Shown here: in pieces, positions 16,139-24,892 of the stretch
Position numbering within the stretch: position 1 is the first letter of the stretch
Layout: each line of letters begins with the position of its first letter
Origin: SM23-32 sp964434535
Lineage (GTDB): Bacteria; Planctomycetota; Brocadiia; SM23-32
DNA: 62,565 nucleotides
NCBI GenBank assembly: GCA_964434535.1
Contig: CAYSWA010000013.1
Span: forward strand, 1 to 62,565
Direction: 5' to 3'
The notes under the pieces: model-generated
The model's input: the letters and a program-made list of their open reading frames with translations, nothing else
Told to the model about the DNA's origin: nothing
Database searches by the model: none
Translations under genes and position numbers: made by a program

Positions 16139-16657
16139 ATGTCCCGATGGAGAGTCCTGACGTTTGTCGGAGTTCTGGCGGCTGCGGCGTTGATCTGGAC
16201 CGGCATCTCGATGGCTCAGGAGCGCGGCGGCCGGTGGGACCCCGAGCGGATGCGCCAGATGATGATGGAGCGCATGCAGGAGTCGCTCGGCGCCGCCGAC
16301 GAGGAGTGGCAGGTGATCGGCCCGCGCCTGGAGAAGGTCATGACCCTCTCGCGCCGGACGCGCGGCGGACGGGCCATGGGCGCGCTGTTCGGCGGTGGCC
16401 GCCGGGGCGGGCCGACCCGTCCGGACGAGGGCGGGCCCGAGCAGGAGCAGAGCGCCGTCGAGAAGGCGGCCGAGCAGCTCCAGAGCGTCCTCGAGGGCGA
16501 GGCAGCCGAGGCGGCCCGCATCAAGCAGGCCCTCAGCGCCTATCGCGCGGCTCGCGAGGAGGCCCACCAGGAGCTGGCCAAGGCCCAGCAGGAGCTGAAG
16601 GAGGTCCTGACGGTCAAGCAGGAGGCCCAGCTCGTCCTGTTCGGGATGCTCCAGTAG
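16139..16657 (+). CDS. secreted helical protein, probable ECF regulon member
   Basis: 172 residues. N-terminal signal peptide (LTFVGVLAAAALIWTGISMAQ). The mature part is helical: a Met/Arg-rich start (RMRQMMMERMQESLG), a Gly/Arg-rich linker near 80-100, then a long coiled-coil-like helix (about 105-172) rich in Glu, Ala, Gln and Lys ending LTVKQEAQLVLFGMLQ. The last piece resembles the LTxxQ repeats of Spy-like proteins, so a related chaperone or sensor is possible. The start has AAGGGGG seven bases upstream. No precise family is recognised. Confidence 0.75.
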   Translation: MSRWRVLTFVGVLAAAALIWTGISMAQERGGRWDPERMRQMMMERMQESLGAADEEWQVIGPRLEKVMTLSRRTRGGRAMGALFGGGRRGGPTRPDEGGPEQEQSAVEKAAEQLQSVLEGEAAEAARIKQALSAYRAAREEAHQELAKAQQELKEVLTVKQEAQLVLFGMLQ

Positions 16658-16671
16658 CCCTTCGGTTGATC

Positions 16672-16695
16672 GGGGGCGCCGCCGGCGGCGCCCCC
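16672..16695 (+). terminator. hairpin between the stress module and the secretion operon
   Basis: A 24-bp perfect palindrome, GGGGGCGCCGCC then GGCGGCGCCCCC, followed by CCTTG. It is very stable but has only a short pyrimidine run, so it may terminate or attenuate transcription ahead of gspE. Confidence 0.55.
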
Positions 16696-16716
16696 CCTTG
16701 CCATGGCGGTGAACCG

Positions 16717-18441
16717 ATGAAGGACATGGTGGACACGATGCAGGCGGACGGCCTGCTCGACGGGGCGAGGGCCGCCCGCGTGCGCGCCCTCCAGGGGGAG
16801 GGGATGCCGCTGGACGAGGCGCTCGTCGCGGCCGGCGTGCCCGAGGATGCCGCTCTGCGCTACCTGGCGGGCGCCTTCGGCGTGCCCTTCGTGGCGCCGG
16901 AGGCGGCGCAGATCGACGCGGCGCTGCTGCGGAAGTTCCCGGCCCGGCTGCTGCTCAGGCACGGGCTGATGCCGCTGCGCCGGGAGGACGGCGCCGTGCT
17001 GGTGGCGACCAGCCGCCTCTTCGACGGGGCGGGCCTGGACGAGCTGCGCGTGGCGACGGGCCGGGAGCTGCGCCCGGCGCTGGCGCCCGCCGCCGAGATC
17101 GCCCGCTGCATCCGCGCCCACCTCGGCGTGGGGGCCGACACGGTGCAGTCGCTGGTCAGCGACGCCGCCGAGGCCGGCATCCGCGTGCTGGACGAGGCGG
17201 ACGAGGCCGTGGACCTGACCGAGGGGGCCGAGGACGCCTCGATCATCCGGTTCGTCAACCAGGTGCTGGCCGAGGCGATCGGGCTGCGCGCCACCGACGT
17301 GCACTTCGAGCCGTTCGAGGACGAGCTGCGCGTGCGCTACCGGGTCGACGGCGTGCTCCAGGAGGCGACGGTGCCGGCCGAGGTGCGCCAGTTCCAGGCG
17401 GCCATCGTCTCCCGGCTGAAGATCCTGAGCCGCCTGGACATCGCCGAGAAGCGGGTGCCCCAGGACGGGCGGATCAAGCTGATGATCGGCGGGCGCGAGA
17501 TCGACGTGCGCGTCTCCGTCATCCCCATGCTCCACGGCGAGGCCGTGGTGCTGCGGCTGCTGGACCGGAGCGCGGCGCTGCTGGGGCTGGACGGGCTCGG
17601 CATGTCGCCCGCCGACGCCGGGGCGCTCGCCCGCCTCTGCGAGCTGCCCCACGGGATCGTGCTGGTCACCGGCCCGACCGGCAGCGGCAAGACGACGACG
17701 CTCTACGCCGCCCTCTCGCGCATCAACGACGTGCGCCGCAAGATCATCACCATCGAAGACCCGATCGAGTATCACCTGCGCGGCCTCAACCAGATCCAGG
17801 TCGCCACCAAGGCCGGGCTGACCTTCGGGCGGGGACTGCGCTCCGTGCTGCGCCACGATCCCGACGTGATCCTGGTCGGCGAGATCCGCGACCTGGAGAC
17901 GGCCGAGATCGCCGTGCAGGCATCGCTGACCGGCCACCTGGTCTTCTCCACCCTGCACACCAACGACGCCCCCGGCGCCGTCACCCGCCTGGTGGACATG
18001 GGCGTGGAGCCCTACCTGGTCGCCTCGTCCCTGGAGGCCGTGCTCGCCCAGCGGCTGGTGCGCCTGGCCTGCCCGAGCTGCGCCGAGACCTACCGCCCGG
18101 CCGAGCCAGAGGTGCTGCTGGAGAGCTTCGGGCCGCCCGTGCCCGAGCATCTGACGCGCGGCGCCGGCTGCCGGGAATGCCAGGGCACGGGCTACCGGGG
18201 CCGCACCGGGGTCTTCGAGCTGATGCCGGCCGGCGAGGCGGTGCGCAGCCTGATCGTGCAGCAGGCATCGGCGCGGGAGATCCGCCGCCAGGCCCTGGCC
18301 GAGGGGATGCTGAGCCTGCGCCGCGACGGGTGGCGCCACGTGCTGCGCGGGCGCACTACCGTCGAGGAGGTCCTGCGCGTGACCAAGGACGAGCGCCTGG
18401 CGGCCGACGACGTGCCGGCCGGCGAGGCGGGGGGAGCCTGA
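16717..18441 (+). CDS. gspE: type II secretion ATPase GspE
   Basis: 574 residues. An N-terminal GspE/MshE domain (about 1-150) precedes the motor domain. Motifs: DVHFEPFEDELRVRYRVDG, Walker A GPTGSGKT at 319-326 (Lys325), IITIEDPIEYHLRGLNQIQV (Asp box), VILVGEIRDLETAEIAVQAS (Walker B), and the His box TGHLVFSTLHTNDAPGAVTR. A C4 zinc element follows (CPSC, then CREC). It powers pseudopilus assembly from the cytoplasmic side. The operon order E-F-G-H-I-J-K-L-M-C-D and its coupling identify it as a secretion rather than pilus motor. ATG overlaps none upstream; the stop overlaps gspF. Confidence 0.95.
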   Translation: MKDMVDTMQADGLLDGARAARVRALQGEGMPLDEALVAAGVPEDAALRYLAGAFGVPFVAPEAAQIDAALLRKFPARLLLRHGLMPLRREDGAVLVATSRLFDGAGLDELRVATGRELRPALAPAAEIARCIRAHLGVGADTVQSLVSDAAEAGIRVLDEADEAVDLTEGAEDASIIRFVNQVLAEAIGLRATDVHFEPFEDELRVRYRVDGVLQEATVPAEVRQFQAAIVSRLKILSRLDIAEKRVPQDGRIKLMIGGREIDVRVSVIPMLHGEAVVLRLLDRSAALLGLDGLGMSPADAGALARLCELPHGIVLVTGPTGSGKTTTLYAALSRINDVRRKIITIEDPIEYHLRGLNQIQVATKAGLTFGRGLRSVLRHDPDVILVGEIRDLETAEIAVQASLTGHLVFSTLHTNDAPGAVTRLVDMGVEPYLVASSLEAVLAQRLVRLACPSCAETYRPAEPEVLLESFGPPVPEHLTRGAGCRECQGTGYRGRTGVFELMPAGEAVRSLIVQQASAREIRRQALAEGMLSLRRDGWRHVLRGRTTVEEVLRVTKDERLAADDVPAGEAGGA

Positions 18442-19652
18442 TGCCGAAGTTCGAGTACACGGCCATGGACGCGGAGGGCCGCCGGGTCAGCGGCGCGCTC
18501 GTGGCCGACTCGCGCGCCGCCGCGATGGACCGGGTGGCGGGCCGGGCCCTGCATCCGGTCTCGGTCGAGGAAGCCGCCCCGCTCGGGGCCGGCCTCTCAC
18601 CGGGGCCGCCGGGCCGCGTCTGCGCCGGGAGCGTCGACGCCTTCACCCGCGAGCTGGCCAACCTGCTGGAGGCCGGCGTGGCGCTGAACCGGGCGCTCAG
18701 GCTGCTCAGCCGCGAGGCGGCCCGGCCCGCCGCCCGGCGCTGCTACGAGCAGCTCCACCAGGACGTGGTCGGCGGCATGTCCCTGGCCGAAGCGATGGCC
18801 CGGTGGCCGCGCGCGTTCCCGCCGGTCTACGTGGCGATGGTGCGGGCGGGGGAGACGGGCGGGTTTCTGGACAAGGTGCTGGCGCAGATCGCGGAGTTCC
18901 GCCAGCGCGAGCGCGACCTGAAGGGCAAGGTCACGGCCGCGCTGGTCTACCCGGCCGTGCTGGCGTCGCTGGCGGTGGCCGTGATGGCGTTCCTGCTCAC
19001 CTACTTCATCCCGCGCTTCGCGGGCATCTTCGCCGAGTTCGGCGGGGCGCTGCCGTGGCTGACGCGGGCGATCGTGCGAACGAGCGAGTTCTTCGTCGCC
19101 CACGGCCTGACGGTCCTGCTCGTCGTCGCGCTCGGGGCCGTGCTGGTGCGGCGGGCCCTGGCCAGCGAGTCGGGGCGGCGCCTGCTGGAGCGGGCCGTGC
19201 TCGGGACCCCTGCGCTGGGGCGCGTGGTCGCGCGGTTCGCGCTGGTCCGGTTCTGCCGCATGCTCGGCACGCTGCTGGGGGCGGGCGTGCCGCTGGTGGC
19301 CGCGCTCGGGGCGGCACGGGAGGCGATCGGCAACCAGACGCTCTGCGACGCCGTGGAGCGGGCCGTGGACGAGGTCCAGCGCGGCGCGCCCCTGGCGCGG
19401 AGCCTGGCCCGCTGCCCCCGGCTCTTCACGCCGGCCGTGCTGGAGATGGTCGCCGTGGGCGAGGAGTCGGGCCGGCTGGACAAGGAGCTGGTCCGCCTGG
19501 CGCGCAGCTACGAGAGCGAGCTCGACCGGCGCCTGCGCATGCTGGTGGCCCTGGCCGAGCCGGCCCTGCTGTTCGTGATGGCGGCGCTGATCGGCACCGT
19601 GGTCATCGGCATGCTACTGCCGGTCTTCACCCTTCAGGAGCTGATCCGATGA
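18441..19652 (+). CDS. gspF: type II secretion inner-membrane protein GspF
   Basis: 403 residues with two GspF domains (about 65-190 and 265-390), each opening with the conserved FTRELANLLEAGVALNRAL or RFCRMLGTLLGAGVPL pattern. Membrane segments follow each (LVYPAVLASLAVAVMAFLLT; a second near 225; a C-terminal one near 380). The first ~60 residues show the typical FEYTAMDAEGRRVSGALVA start. It forms the platform that GspE turns. Start overlaps the gspE stop by one base. Confidence 0.95.
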   Translation: MPKFEYTAMDAEGRRVSGALVADSRAAAMDRVAGRALHPVSVEEAAPLGAGLSPGPPGRVCAGSVDAFTRELANLLEAGVALNRALRLLSREAARPAARRCYEQLHQDVVGGMSLAEAMARWPRAFPPVYVAMVRAGETGGFLDKVLAQIAEFRQRERDLKGKVTAALVYPAVLASLAVAVMAFLLTYFIPRFAGIFAEFGGALPWLTRAIVRTSEFFVAHGLTVLLVVALGAVLVRRALASESGRRLLERAVLGTPALGRVVARFALVRFCRMLGTLLGAGVPLVAALGAAREAIGNQTLCDAVERAVDEVQRGAPLARSLARCPRLFTPAVLEMVAVGEESGRLDKELVRLARSYESELDRRLRMLVALAEPALLFVMAALIGTVVIGMLLPVFTLQELIR

Positions 19653-19680
19653 GCCGAGGACGCGCAAACGGAGAGAGAAG

Positions 19681-20112
19681 ATGAGACAGGAGAATCGACG
19701 CAGACGGCGCGGCGGCTTCACGCTGATCGAGCTGCTGCTGGTGCTGGTCATCCTCAGCGTGCTGGCCGCCGTGGTGGTGCCGAAGTTCACGCGCCGCTCC
19801 GAGCAGGCGCGCATCACCGCCGCCCGCACGGACATTGCGAACCTGGAGGTGGCGCTCGACGCCTTCGAGATCGACACGGGCCGCTACCCCACCACGCAGG
19901 AGGGGCTGGAGGCGCTGGTGGAGGAGCCCTCGGGCGTCCGCGACTGGCGCGGGCCCTACATCAAGCGCGGCGCGCCCGGCGATCCCTGGGGGAACCCCTA
20001 CCTCTACAAGCAGCCCGGCGACCACAACAGTGCCAGCTACGACCTCCATTGCTACGGCCCCGACGGTCAGAGCGGGGGCGGAGACGACATTGACAACTGG
20101 TCCACGCAATAA
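19681..20112 (+). CDS. gspG: major pseudopilin GspG
   Basis: 143 residues. Prepilin site GG/FTLIELLLVLVILSV, with cleavage after Gly12 and the conserved Glu at mature position 5. The C-terminus shows the GspG-specific pattern: YPTTQEGLEALVEEP, WRGPYIKRGAPGDPWGNPY and YGPDGQSGGGDDI, whose Asp-rich end matches the calcium site of this family. Preceded by GGAGAGAGAAG. The next gene begins inside its last 23 bp. Confidence 0.96.
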   Translation: MRQENRRRRRGGFTLIELLLVLVILSVLAAVVVPKFTRRSEQARITAARTDIANLEVALDAFEIDTGRYPTTQEGLEALVEEPSGVRDWRGPYIKRGAPGDPWGNPYLYKQPGDHNSASYDLHCYGPDGQSGGGDDIDNWSTQ

Positions 20113-20587
20113 GAGCGGCTTCACGCTGCTGGAGCTGGTGCTGGTGATGGTCATCATCTGCACCGTGCTCGGGGCGGCCTCGGCCTCGCTGCGGGGGTTC
20201 TTCGTCTCGCGCAAGACCGACGACGTGGCGGTCCGGATCCTTTCGCTGGCGCGGCTGGCCCGCTCGGCGGCGGTCAGCGAGGGGCGGCCCTACCGCCTGG
20301 TCTTCGACGCGGGGGAGGGCGCCTTCTACCTGGCGGCGCAGCGCCGGGGCGGCTTCACGCGGCCGCGCGGCGGCCCGGGGCGGGCCTTCCGGCTCCCCGA
20401 CGAGGTGAGCCTCGGGCTGGAGGTGCCCGGCGCGGCCGGCGGGCGCGACTACGTGGAGTTCACCCCCGACGGGCGCGCCGAGCCGGCCACCGTGCGCCTG
20501 ACCGACATCCAGGGCGGCGTGATAGAGGTGAGATGCGCCGCGCCGACCGAGCCTTTCGTCGTGACCTCGCCGCAGGAGGTGCGATGA
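20090..20587 (+). CDS. gspH: minor pseudopilin GspH
   Basis: 165 residues from a TTG start that overlaps the gspG end by 23 bp; GGCGGAG lies upstream. The TTG is inferred because it places the prepilin motif KSG/FTLLELVLVMVIIC ten residues in, as in the neighbours, and no ATG or GTG fits. The rest is a beta-rich domain containing the GspH-type SEGRPYRLVFD segment. Confidence 0.85.
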   Translation: MTTGPRNKSGFTLLELVLVMVIICTVLGAASASLRGFFVSRKTDDVAVRILSLARLARSAAVSEGRPYRLVFDAGEGAFYLAAQRRGGFTRPRGGPGRAFRLPDEVSLGLEVPGAAGGRDYVEFTPDGRAEPATVRLTDIQGGVIEVRCAAPTEPFVVTSPQEVR

Positions 20588-20964
20588 GCCGACAACGCCA
20601 CGCGCGCGCGGGCTTCACGCTGGTCGAGGTGCTGGCCAGCCTGGCGCTGGTCGCCGTCATCGTGCCGGCGGCCATGGCCGGGGTGACGCTGGCGATGGGC
20701 CTCGGCGAGACGGCACGGCAGCGCACCGAGGCGGCCACGCTCGCCCGCGGCAAGCTGGCCGAGCTGACGGCGACCGGCCAGTGGCAGACGGCCGGCACGC
20801 GCGGCGACTTCGCCGAGCAGTGGGCCGCCTACTCGTGGGAGATGGAGACGGGCGACTGGGAGGAGCCGGAGGTCCGCCAGGTCACCTTGACGGTCCGGTG
20901 GACGACGCGCGGGCGGGAGCGGGAGCTGACTCTGGCGACCATCGCCTACCCGGGGAGCGAGTGA
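20584..20964 (+). CDS. gspI: minor pseudopilin GspI
   Basis: 126 residues with prepilin site ARAG/FTLVEVLASLALVAV (cleavage after Gly10). The short length, the TLARGKLAEL segment and the C-terminal VRWTTRGRERELTLATI fit GspI, which primes the pseudopilus tip with J and K. Overlaps gspH by 4 bp. Confidence 0.85.
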   Translation: MSRQRHARAGFTLVEVLASLALVAVIVPAAMAGVTLAMGLGETARQRTEAATLARGKLAELTATGQWQTAGTRGDFAEQWAAYSWEMETGDWEEPEVRQVTLTVRWTTRGRERELTLATIAYPGSE

Positions 20965-20965
20965 G

Positions 20966-21652
20966 ATGCGCACGCGACGCCAAAGGGCGGGCTTCACGCT
21001 GCTGGAAATGCTGCTGGCGATGGGGCTGATGGCGATGCTCGCCGGCGCGCTCTACGCGAGCCTGAGCGCCGGCTTCCGGGGCCGCCGCGCCGCCGAGGAG
21101 GCCCTGGACCCGGCGCGCCGGGCCGACGCGGCGATGGCCATGCTCGGGGCGGACCTGCTGAGCGCGACGCCGCCCACGGGGCTGCTGGCCGGCGAGTTCA
21201 CGGCACAAGACGCCCGCGGCGAGGACGGCGAGCCGGCGGACGAGCTGCGCTTCCACGCCCTGGCGCCCGACCAGCGGGGGGCCCGGCCGGCCTCGCCCGT
21301 GCGCCGCGTCAAGTTCGGCATCGCCGCCGATGAGGAGACCGGCGAGACGGTGCTGGTGCGCCGCACGACGGTGAACCTGCTCGCGCCGCAGGAGCCGGAG
21401 CCGTCGGTCGAGGTGCTCGCCCGCCGCGTGCGCTCGCTGGATCTGGCGTTCTACGACGGGACGGCCTGGCTCGACTCGTGGGACTCCACGGCCGTCGGCG
21501 ACGTGCTGCCCGTGGCGGTGCGGGTCTCGATCGCGGTCCGGGTGGAGGGTCAGGAGGAGGGCTACGCGCTGGGGCGCGTCTTCGCGCTTCCGTGCGGGCG
21601 GGCGCCGGGCCAGGGCGTCGGCGCGGCGGGCTTCCTGGAGGGAGGGTTCTGA
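20966..21652 (+). CDS. gspJ: minor pseudopilin GspJ
   Basis: 228 residues. Prepilin site RAG/FTLLEMLLAMGLMAM (cleavage after Gly9). The longer beta-rich body, with ELRFHALAPDQ and VRSLDLAFYDGTAWLDSWDS (the latter close to the GspJ core FRYYDGxxWxxxW), supports GspJ rather than H or I. One base separates it from gspI and its stop overlaps gspK. Confidence 0.87.
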   Translation: MRTRRQRAGFTLLEMLLAMGLMAMLAGALYASLSAGFRGRRAAEEALDPARRADAAMAMLGADLLSATPPTGLLAGEFTAQDARGEDGEPADELRFHALAPDQRGARPASPVRRVKFGIAADEETGETVLVRRTTVNLLAPQEPEPSVEVLARRVRSLDLAFYDGTAWLDSWDSTAVGDVLPVAVRVSIAVRVEGQEEGYALGRVFALPCGRAPGQGVGAAGFLEGGF

Positions 21653-23019
21653 TGCGCCGTCACCGCCCAGAGCGCGCCGCCCCGTGGCGGGCCGACCGGG
21701 GCACGGTCCTGATCGTGACGATGTGGATCGTGCTCGTGCTGGCCGGGCTCGTGCTCGTCTTCGCGCAGGCGGCCCGGGTGGACGCCGTCGCCTCGGCCAA
21801 CCGGGCGGCGGCGATGGAGGCCGACGCCGTCGCCGCCGGCGCCCTGCAGTACGTGGTGGCCCTGGTGGACGGCACCGGCGGCGGCGCGGACGCACTGGAC
21901 CAGGTCGACTGGGAGGCGCGCCGGGTCGGGGACGGCCTCTTCTGGCTGCTCGGGCCGGGCCTGGAGGACGACGGGCAGCACTACTTCGGCCTCGCCGCCG
22001 AATCCTCGCGCATCAACCTTAATGCCGCCTCCTCGGATATGCTGCTGAAGCTGCCGGGCATGAGCGCCGAGCTGGCCGACGCCATCGTGGACTGGCGCGA
22101 CGGGGACGCCGACGTCTCCCCCAGCGGCGCCGAGAGCGAGTATTACCTGCTGCTCCACGAGCCCTACCTCTGCAAGGACGCCCCGCTGGAGGCGGTCGAG
22201 GAGGTCCTGCTGCTGCGGGGCGCCTCGCCCGAGCTGCTCTACGGCGAGGACACGAACCGCAACGGCGTGCTCGACTACAACGAGGACGACGGCGCCGAGA
22301 CCCCGCCCGACGACAACCGCAACGGCTCGCTCGACCGGGGCTTCCTCGACTACGTCACCGTGCACAGCGTCGAGCCGAACCGCTCGGGCGACGGCGGCGA
22401 ACGGGTCAACGTCAACGAGCTCGACGCCGACGCCCTCTCCGAGCTGCTCCGCGAGGTCGTCGCCGGCGACCGCATCTTCACCATCCTCCAGAACACCCGC
22501 CGCGGGCGCCCGTTCGCGAACGTGCTCGCCTACTACTTCCGCAGCGGGCTCACCCTGGAGGAGTTCGCGCAGGTCGCCGACCGCCTCACCACGAGCGATG
22601 AAGAGGAGCTGGCGGGGCTGGTCAACGTGAACACGGCCCCGCCCCAGGTCCTGCTCTGCCTGCCCGGGCTCGACGAGAGCGACGTCGACGCCCTGGTGAC
22701 CCGGCGAGCGGAGACCGGCGCCGACCTGGACAGCATCGCCTGGGTCGCCGAGGCGCTGCCCCGCGGGAAGGCCGAGGCGATCGGCGGGCAGATCACGACG
22801 CGCTCCTACCAGTTCGGCGCCGACATCGTGGCCCTCAGCGGCGACGGACGGGCCTACCGCCGCTGCCGCGCGGTCGTCGACGCGACCCGGAGCCCGCCGC
22901 GCGTGCTGCGCTGGCAGGACCTGACGCACCTGGGCTGGCCGCTCGAGCCCGCCCTGCCCGCCGCGTTGAGGCGGGGCGAGGCCATGTCCGCCAACGGCCG
23001 GATCGTGAGCGAGCGATGA
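21652..23019 (+). CDS. gspK: pseudopilus tip protein GspK
   Basis: 455 residues. The N-terminus ADRG/TVLIVTMWIVLVLAGLVLV is a prepilin-like helix lacking Glu at mature position 5, as is normal for GspK. Two helix-hairpin-helix-like parts follow (RINLNAASSDMLLKLPGM, VNVNTAPPQVLLCLPGL). Between them is an insert at about 203-240 with DTNRNGVLDYNEDDG and DDNRNGSLDRG, calcium-loop-like Asp/Asn repeats. GspK caps the pseudopilus. Overlaps gspJ and gspL. Confidence 0.88.
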   Translation: MRRHRPERAAPWRADRGTVLIVTMWIVLVLAGLVLVFAQAARVDAVASANRAAAMEADAVAAGALQYVVALVDGTGGGADALDQVDWEARRVGDGLFWLLGPGLEDDGQHYFGLAAESSRINLNAASSDMLLKLPGMSAELADAIVDWRDGDADVSPSGAESEYYLLLHEPYLCKDAPLEAVEEVLLLRGASPELLYGEDTNRNGVLDYNEDDGAETPPDDNRNGSLDRGFLDYVTVHSVEPNRSGDGGERVNVNELDADALSELLREVVAGDRIFTILQNTRRGRPFANVLAYYFRSGLTLEEFAQVADRLTTSDEEELAGLVNVNTAPPQVLLCLPGLDESDVDALVTRRAETGADLDSIAWVAEALPRGKAEAIGGQITTRSYQFGADIVALSGDGRAYRRCRAVVDATRSPPRVLRWQDLTHLGWPLEPALPAALRRGEAMSANGRIVSER

Positions 23020-24341
23020 TGGGCAAGCGCCAGATAGTGGGACTCGCCGCCGAAGAGCGCCGCATCCTGGCGGCCGAGACGGTCCGGGCCGGGGGCGAGC
23101 CGACCTCCGTGCAGAGCGGGCAGTTCGCGTTCCCGGACGGCGTCTCCTGGGATGAGCCCCGCGCGCTGGGGGAGCGGCTCGGCGCCTGGCTGCGCGAGCA
23201 GGGCTACGGGCGCTCCGCCGTGATCGGCCTGCCCGCGCGATGGCTGCTGACGGCGGGCAAGGGCGTGCCGCCCGCCGACCGGGAGGCCCTGCGCGGCGTG
23301 CTGCGGCTGGCGGCGGAGCGCGCGTTCTCGATCCCGGCGGGGGAGCTGGTCTGCGACTACGCCTCGGCCCCGCCGGAGGGCGAGGGCGGCACCGCGCTGC
23401 TGGTGGCCGCGCGGCGCGACCGCGTGGAGGCGTGCGCGGAGGTGGCGCGCGCGGCGGGGCTGAAGCTCCGGGCGGTCACGTCGACCATCGGCGCCATGGC
23501 GCTCGCCGGCGAGGCGCCCGACGGCGTGACGGTCCTCGTCGGGCCGGCCGACGTGGAGGCGGCGCTGGTGCGCGGGGGGCGCCTGCGGGCCGTGCGCCAC
23601 GTGCCTCTCGGCGCGACCTCCGCTGCGACGGAAGCGGCCGAACTGGTCCTGCAATCGGCGTTGGGCGCCGGCGGCGGACCGGTCGAGCACGTGCGCCGGC
23701 ACGACGACGCGGCGCAGATGGTCGACGCGGTCGCCGGGCGGCTCGGCCTGAACGTCCGGCCCGGGCCGGCGCCGGCGGCCGCGCTCGCGCTGGGCTACCT
23801 GGACGGGCGGGCGCTGCCGTTCGACCTGGCGGCCTCGCGCCTGGCCGAGCGGACGAGGCGGCCGTGGCGGCGCTGGGCGGCGTGGGCGGCGCTGCTGCTG
23901 GCCGTCGCCGTGGTGGCCGTGGTGGCCTTTGCGTTGGACCGCGCCCGCCGGCGGGCCGAGATCGCCGAGCTGCGGGCCCGGCTGCGCGAGATGGCCCCCT
24001 CCGCCGTCGCCGCGGGGGAGGTGGTGGAGACGGTGAGCCTGGCGCGGGGATGGTATGACCGGCGGCCGCCCTTGCTGGACTGCCTGCGCGCGCTGACGCT
24101 CGCCTTCCCGGAGGAGGGACGGGTCTGGGCGACGAGCCTGGCGCTGACCGAGGAGATGCGCGGCGTGCTCTCGGGCAGGGCGGCCGACGAGCGGTCGGTG
24201 CTCGGCGTGCTGGACGCGATGAAGGGCTCGGGCGAGTTCGCCGAGGTGAAGCTCCTCTACATCCGCGAGAGCCGGGGCGCGGAAGGCGGGACTGCCTTCG
24301 CGGCCGCGTTCACCTACGCGCCGGAGGGGCAAGAGCCATGA
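23016..24341 (+). CDS. gspL: GspL/PilM-PilN-like assembly protein
   Basis: 441 residues. The N-terminal ~270 residues look like the actin-like cytoplasmic domain of GspL/PilM (VIGLPARWLLTAGKGVP, VTVLVGPADVEAALVRGG). A single transmembrane helix follows (WAAWAALLLAVAVVAVVAFAL), then a coiled region and a periplasmic ferredoxin-like domain ending near the C-terminus. GspL couples GspE to the periplasmic parts. Two ATGs in tandem (23016 and 23019) can serve as start. Confidence 0.8.
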   Translation: MMGKRQIVGLAAEERRILAAETVRAGGEPTSVQSGQFAFPDGVSWDEPRALGERLGAWLREQGYGRSAVIGLPARWLLTAGKGVPPADREALRGVLRLAAERAFSIPAGELVCDYASAPPEGEGGTALLVAARRDRVEACAEVARAAGLKLRAVTSTIGAMALAGEAPDGVTVLVGPADVEAALVRGGRLRAVRHVPLGATSAATEAAELVLQSALGAGGGPVEHVRRHDDAAQMVDAVAGRLGLNVRPGPAPAAALALGYLDGRALPFDLAASRLAERTRRPWRRWAAWAALLLAVAVVAVVAFALDRARRRAEIAELRARLREMAPSAVAAGEVVETVSLARGWYDRRPPLLDCLRALTLAFPEEGRVWATSLALTEEMRGVLSGRAADERSVLGVLDAMKGSGEFAEVKLLYIRESRGAEGGTAFAAAFTYAPEGQEP

Positions 24342-24892
24342 GGCTTTCCAGGCGCGAGGCGTCGATCGCCGTAGTCGCCGTGCTGGCCGTGGCCCTGCTA
24401 CTGGCCGACCGCTACGTGATCACCCCGTTGATGGAGAGCGGGGCGGCGCTGGAGGCCGAGAAGGGCCTCGTCGTGCGCGAGCTGGAGGAGGCCGGGCGCC
24501 TCTTCCAGCGGCGGCGCCTGCTGGCGCGCCGATGGCAGGAGATGACGGCCGGGGGACTCTCATCCGACCCGTCGGCGGCCGAGGGCCGACTGCTGCACGC
24601 CGTTGGCGACTGGGCCGAGCAGGCCGGGCTGGCGCTCTCCTCGGTGCAGCCCGATCGCCGGGCGCCGGGCAAGGGCGCCGCCGTGGGCGAGATCGTCGTG
24701 CAGGCGTCGGGCACCGGCACGATGCGGTCGGTGGCGCGCTTCCTGTGGCTGGCTGAGACGACCGATCTGCCGCTACGGATCCAGGAGCTTCAGCTCGGCG
24801 CCCGCACCGAGGGGGCCGACGACCTCTCGCTCCAGCTCGAGCTCTCGACCATCTACGCCGCCGGCGAGGCGGCGGGGGGCGGCGCCCGATGA
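24338..24892 (+). CDS. gspM: GspM-like protein
   Basis: 184 residues. One N-terminal transmembrane helix (about 8-30), a helical stretch (LEAEKGLVVRELEEAGRLFQ), then a small ferredoxin-like domain (about 75-175) with TMRSVARFLWLAETTDLPL, which matches the GspM/PilO layout. Assignment rests on order and architecture more than on sequence. Overlaps gspL and gspC by 4 bp each. Confidence 0.75.
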   Translation: MRLSRREASIAVVAVLAVALLLADRYVITPLMESGAALEAEKGLVVRELEEAGRLFQRRRLLARRWQEMTAGGLSSDPSAAEGRLLHAVGDWAEQAGLALSSVQPDRRAPGKGAAVGEIVVQASGTGTMRSVARFLWLAETTDLPLRIQELQLGARTEGADDLSLQLELSTIYAAGEAAGGGAR

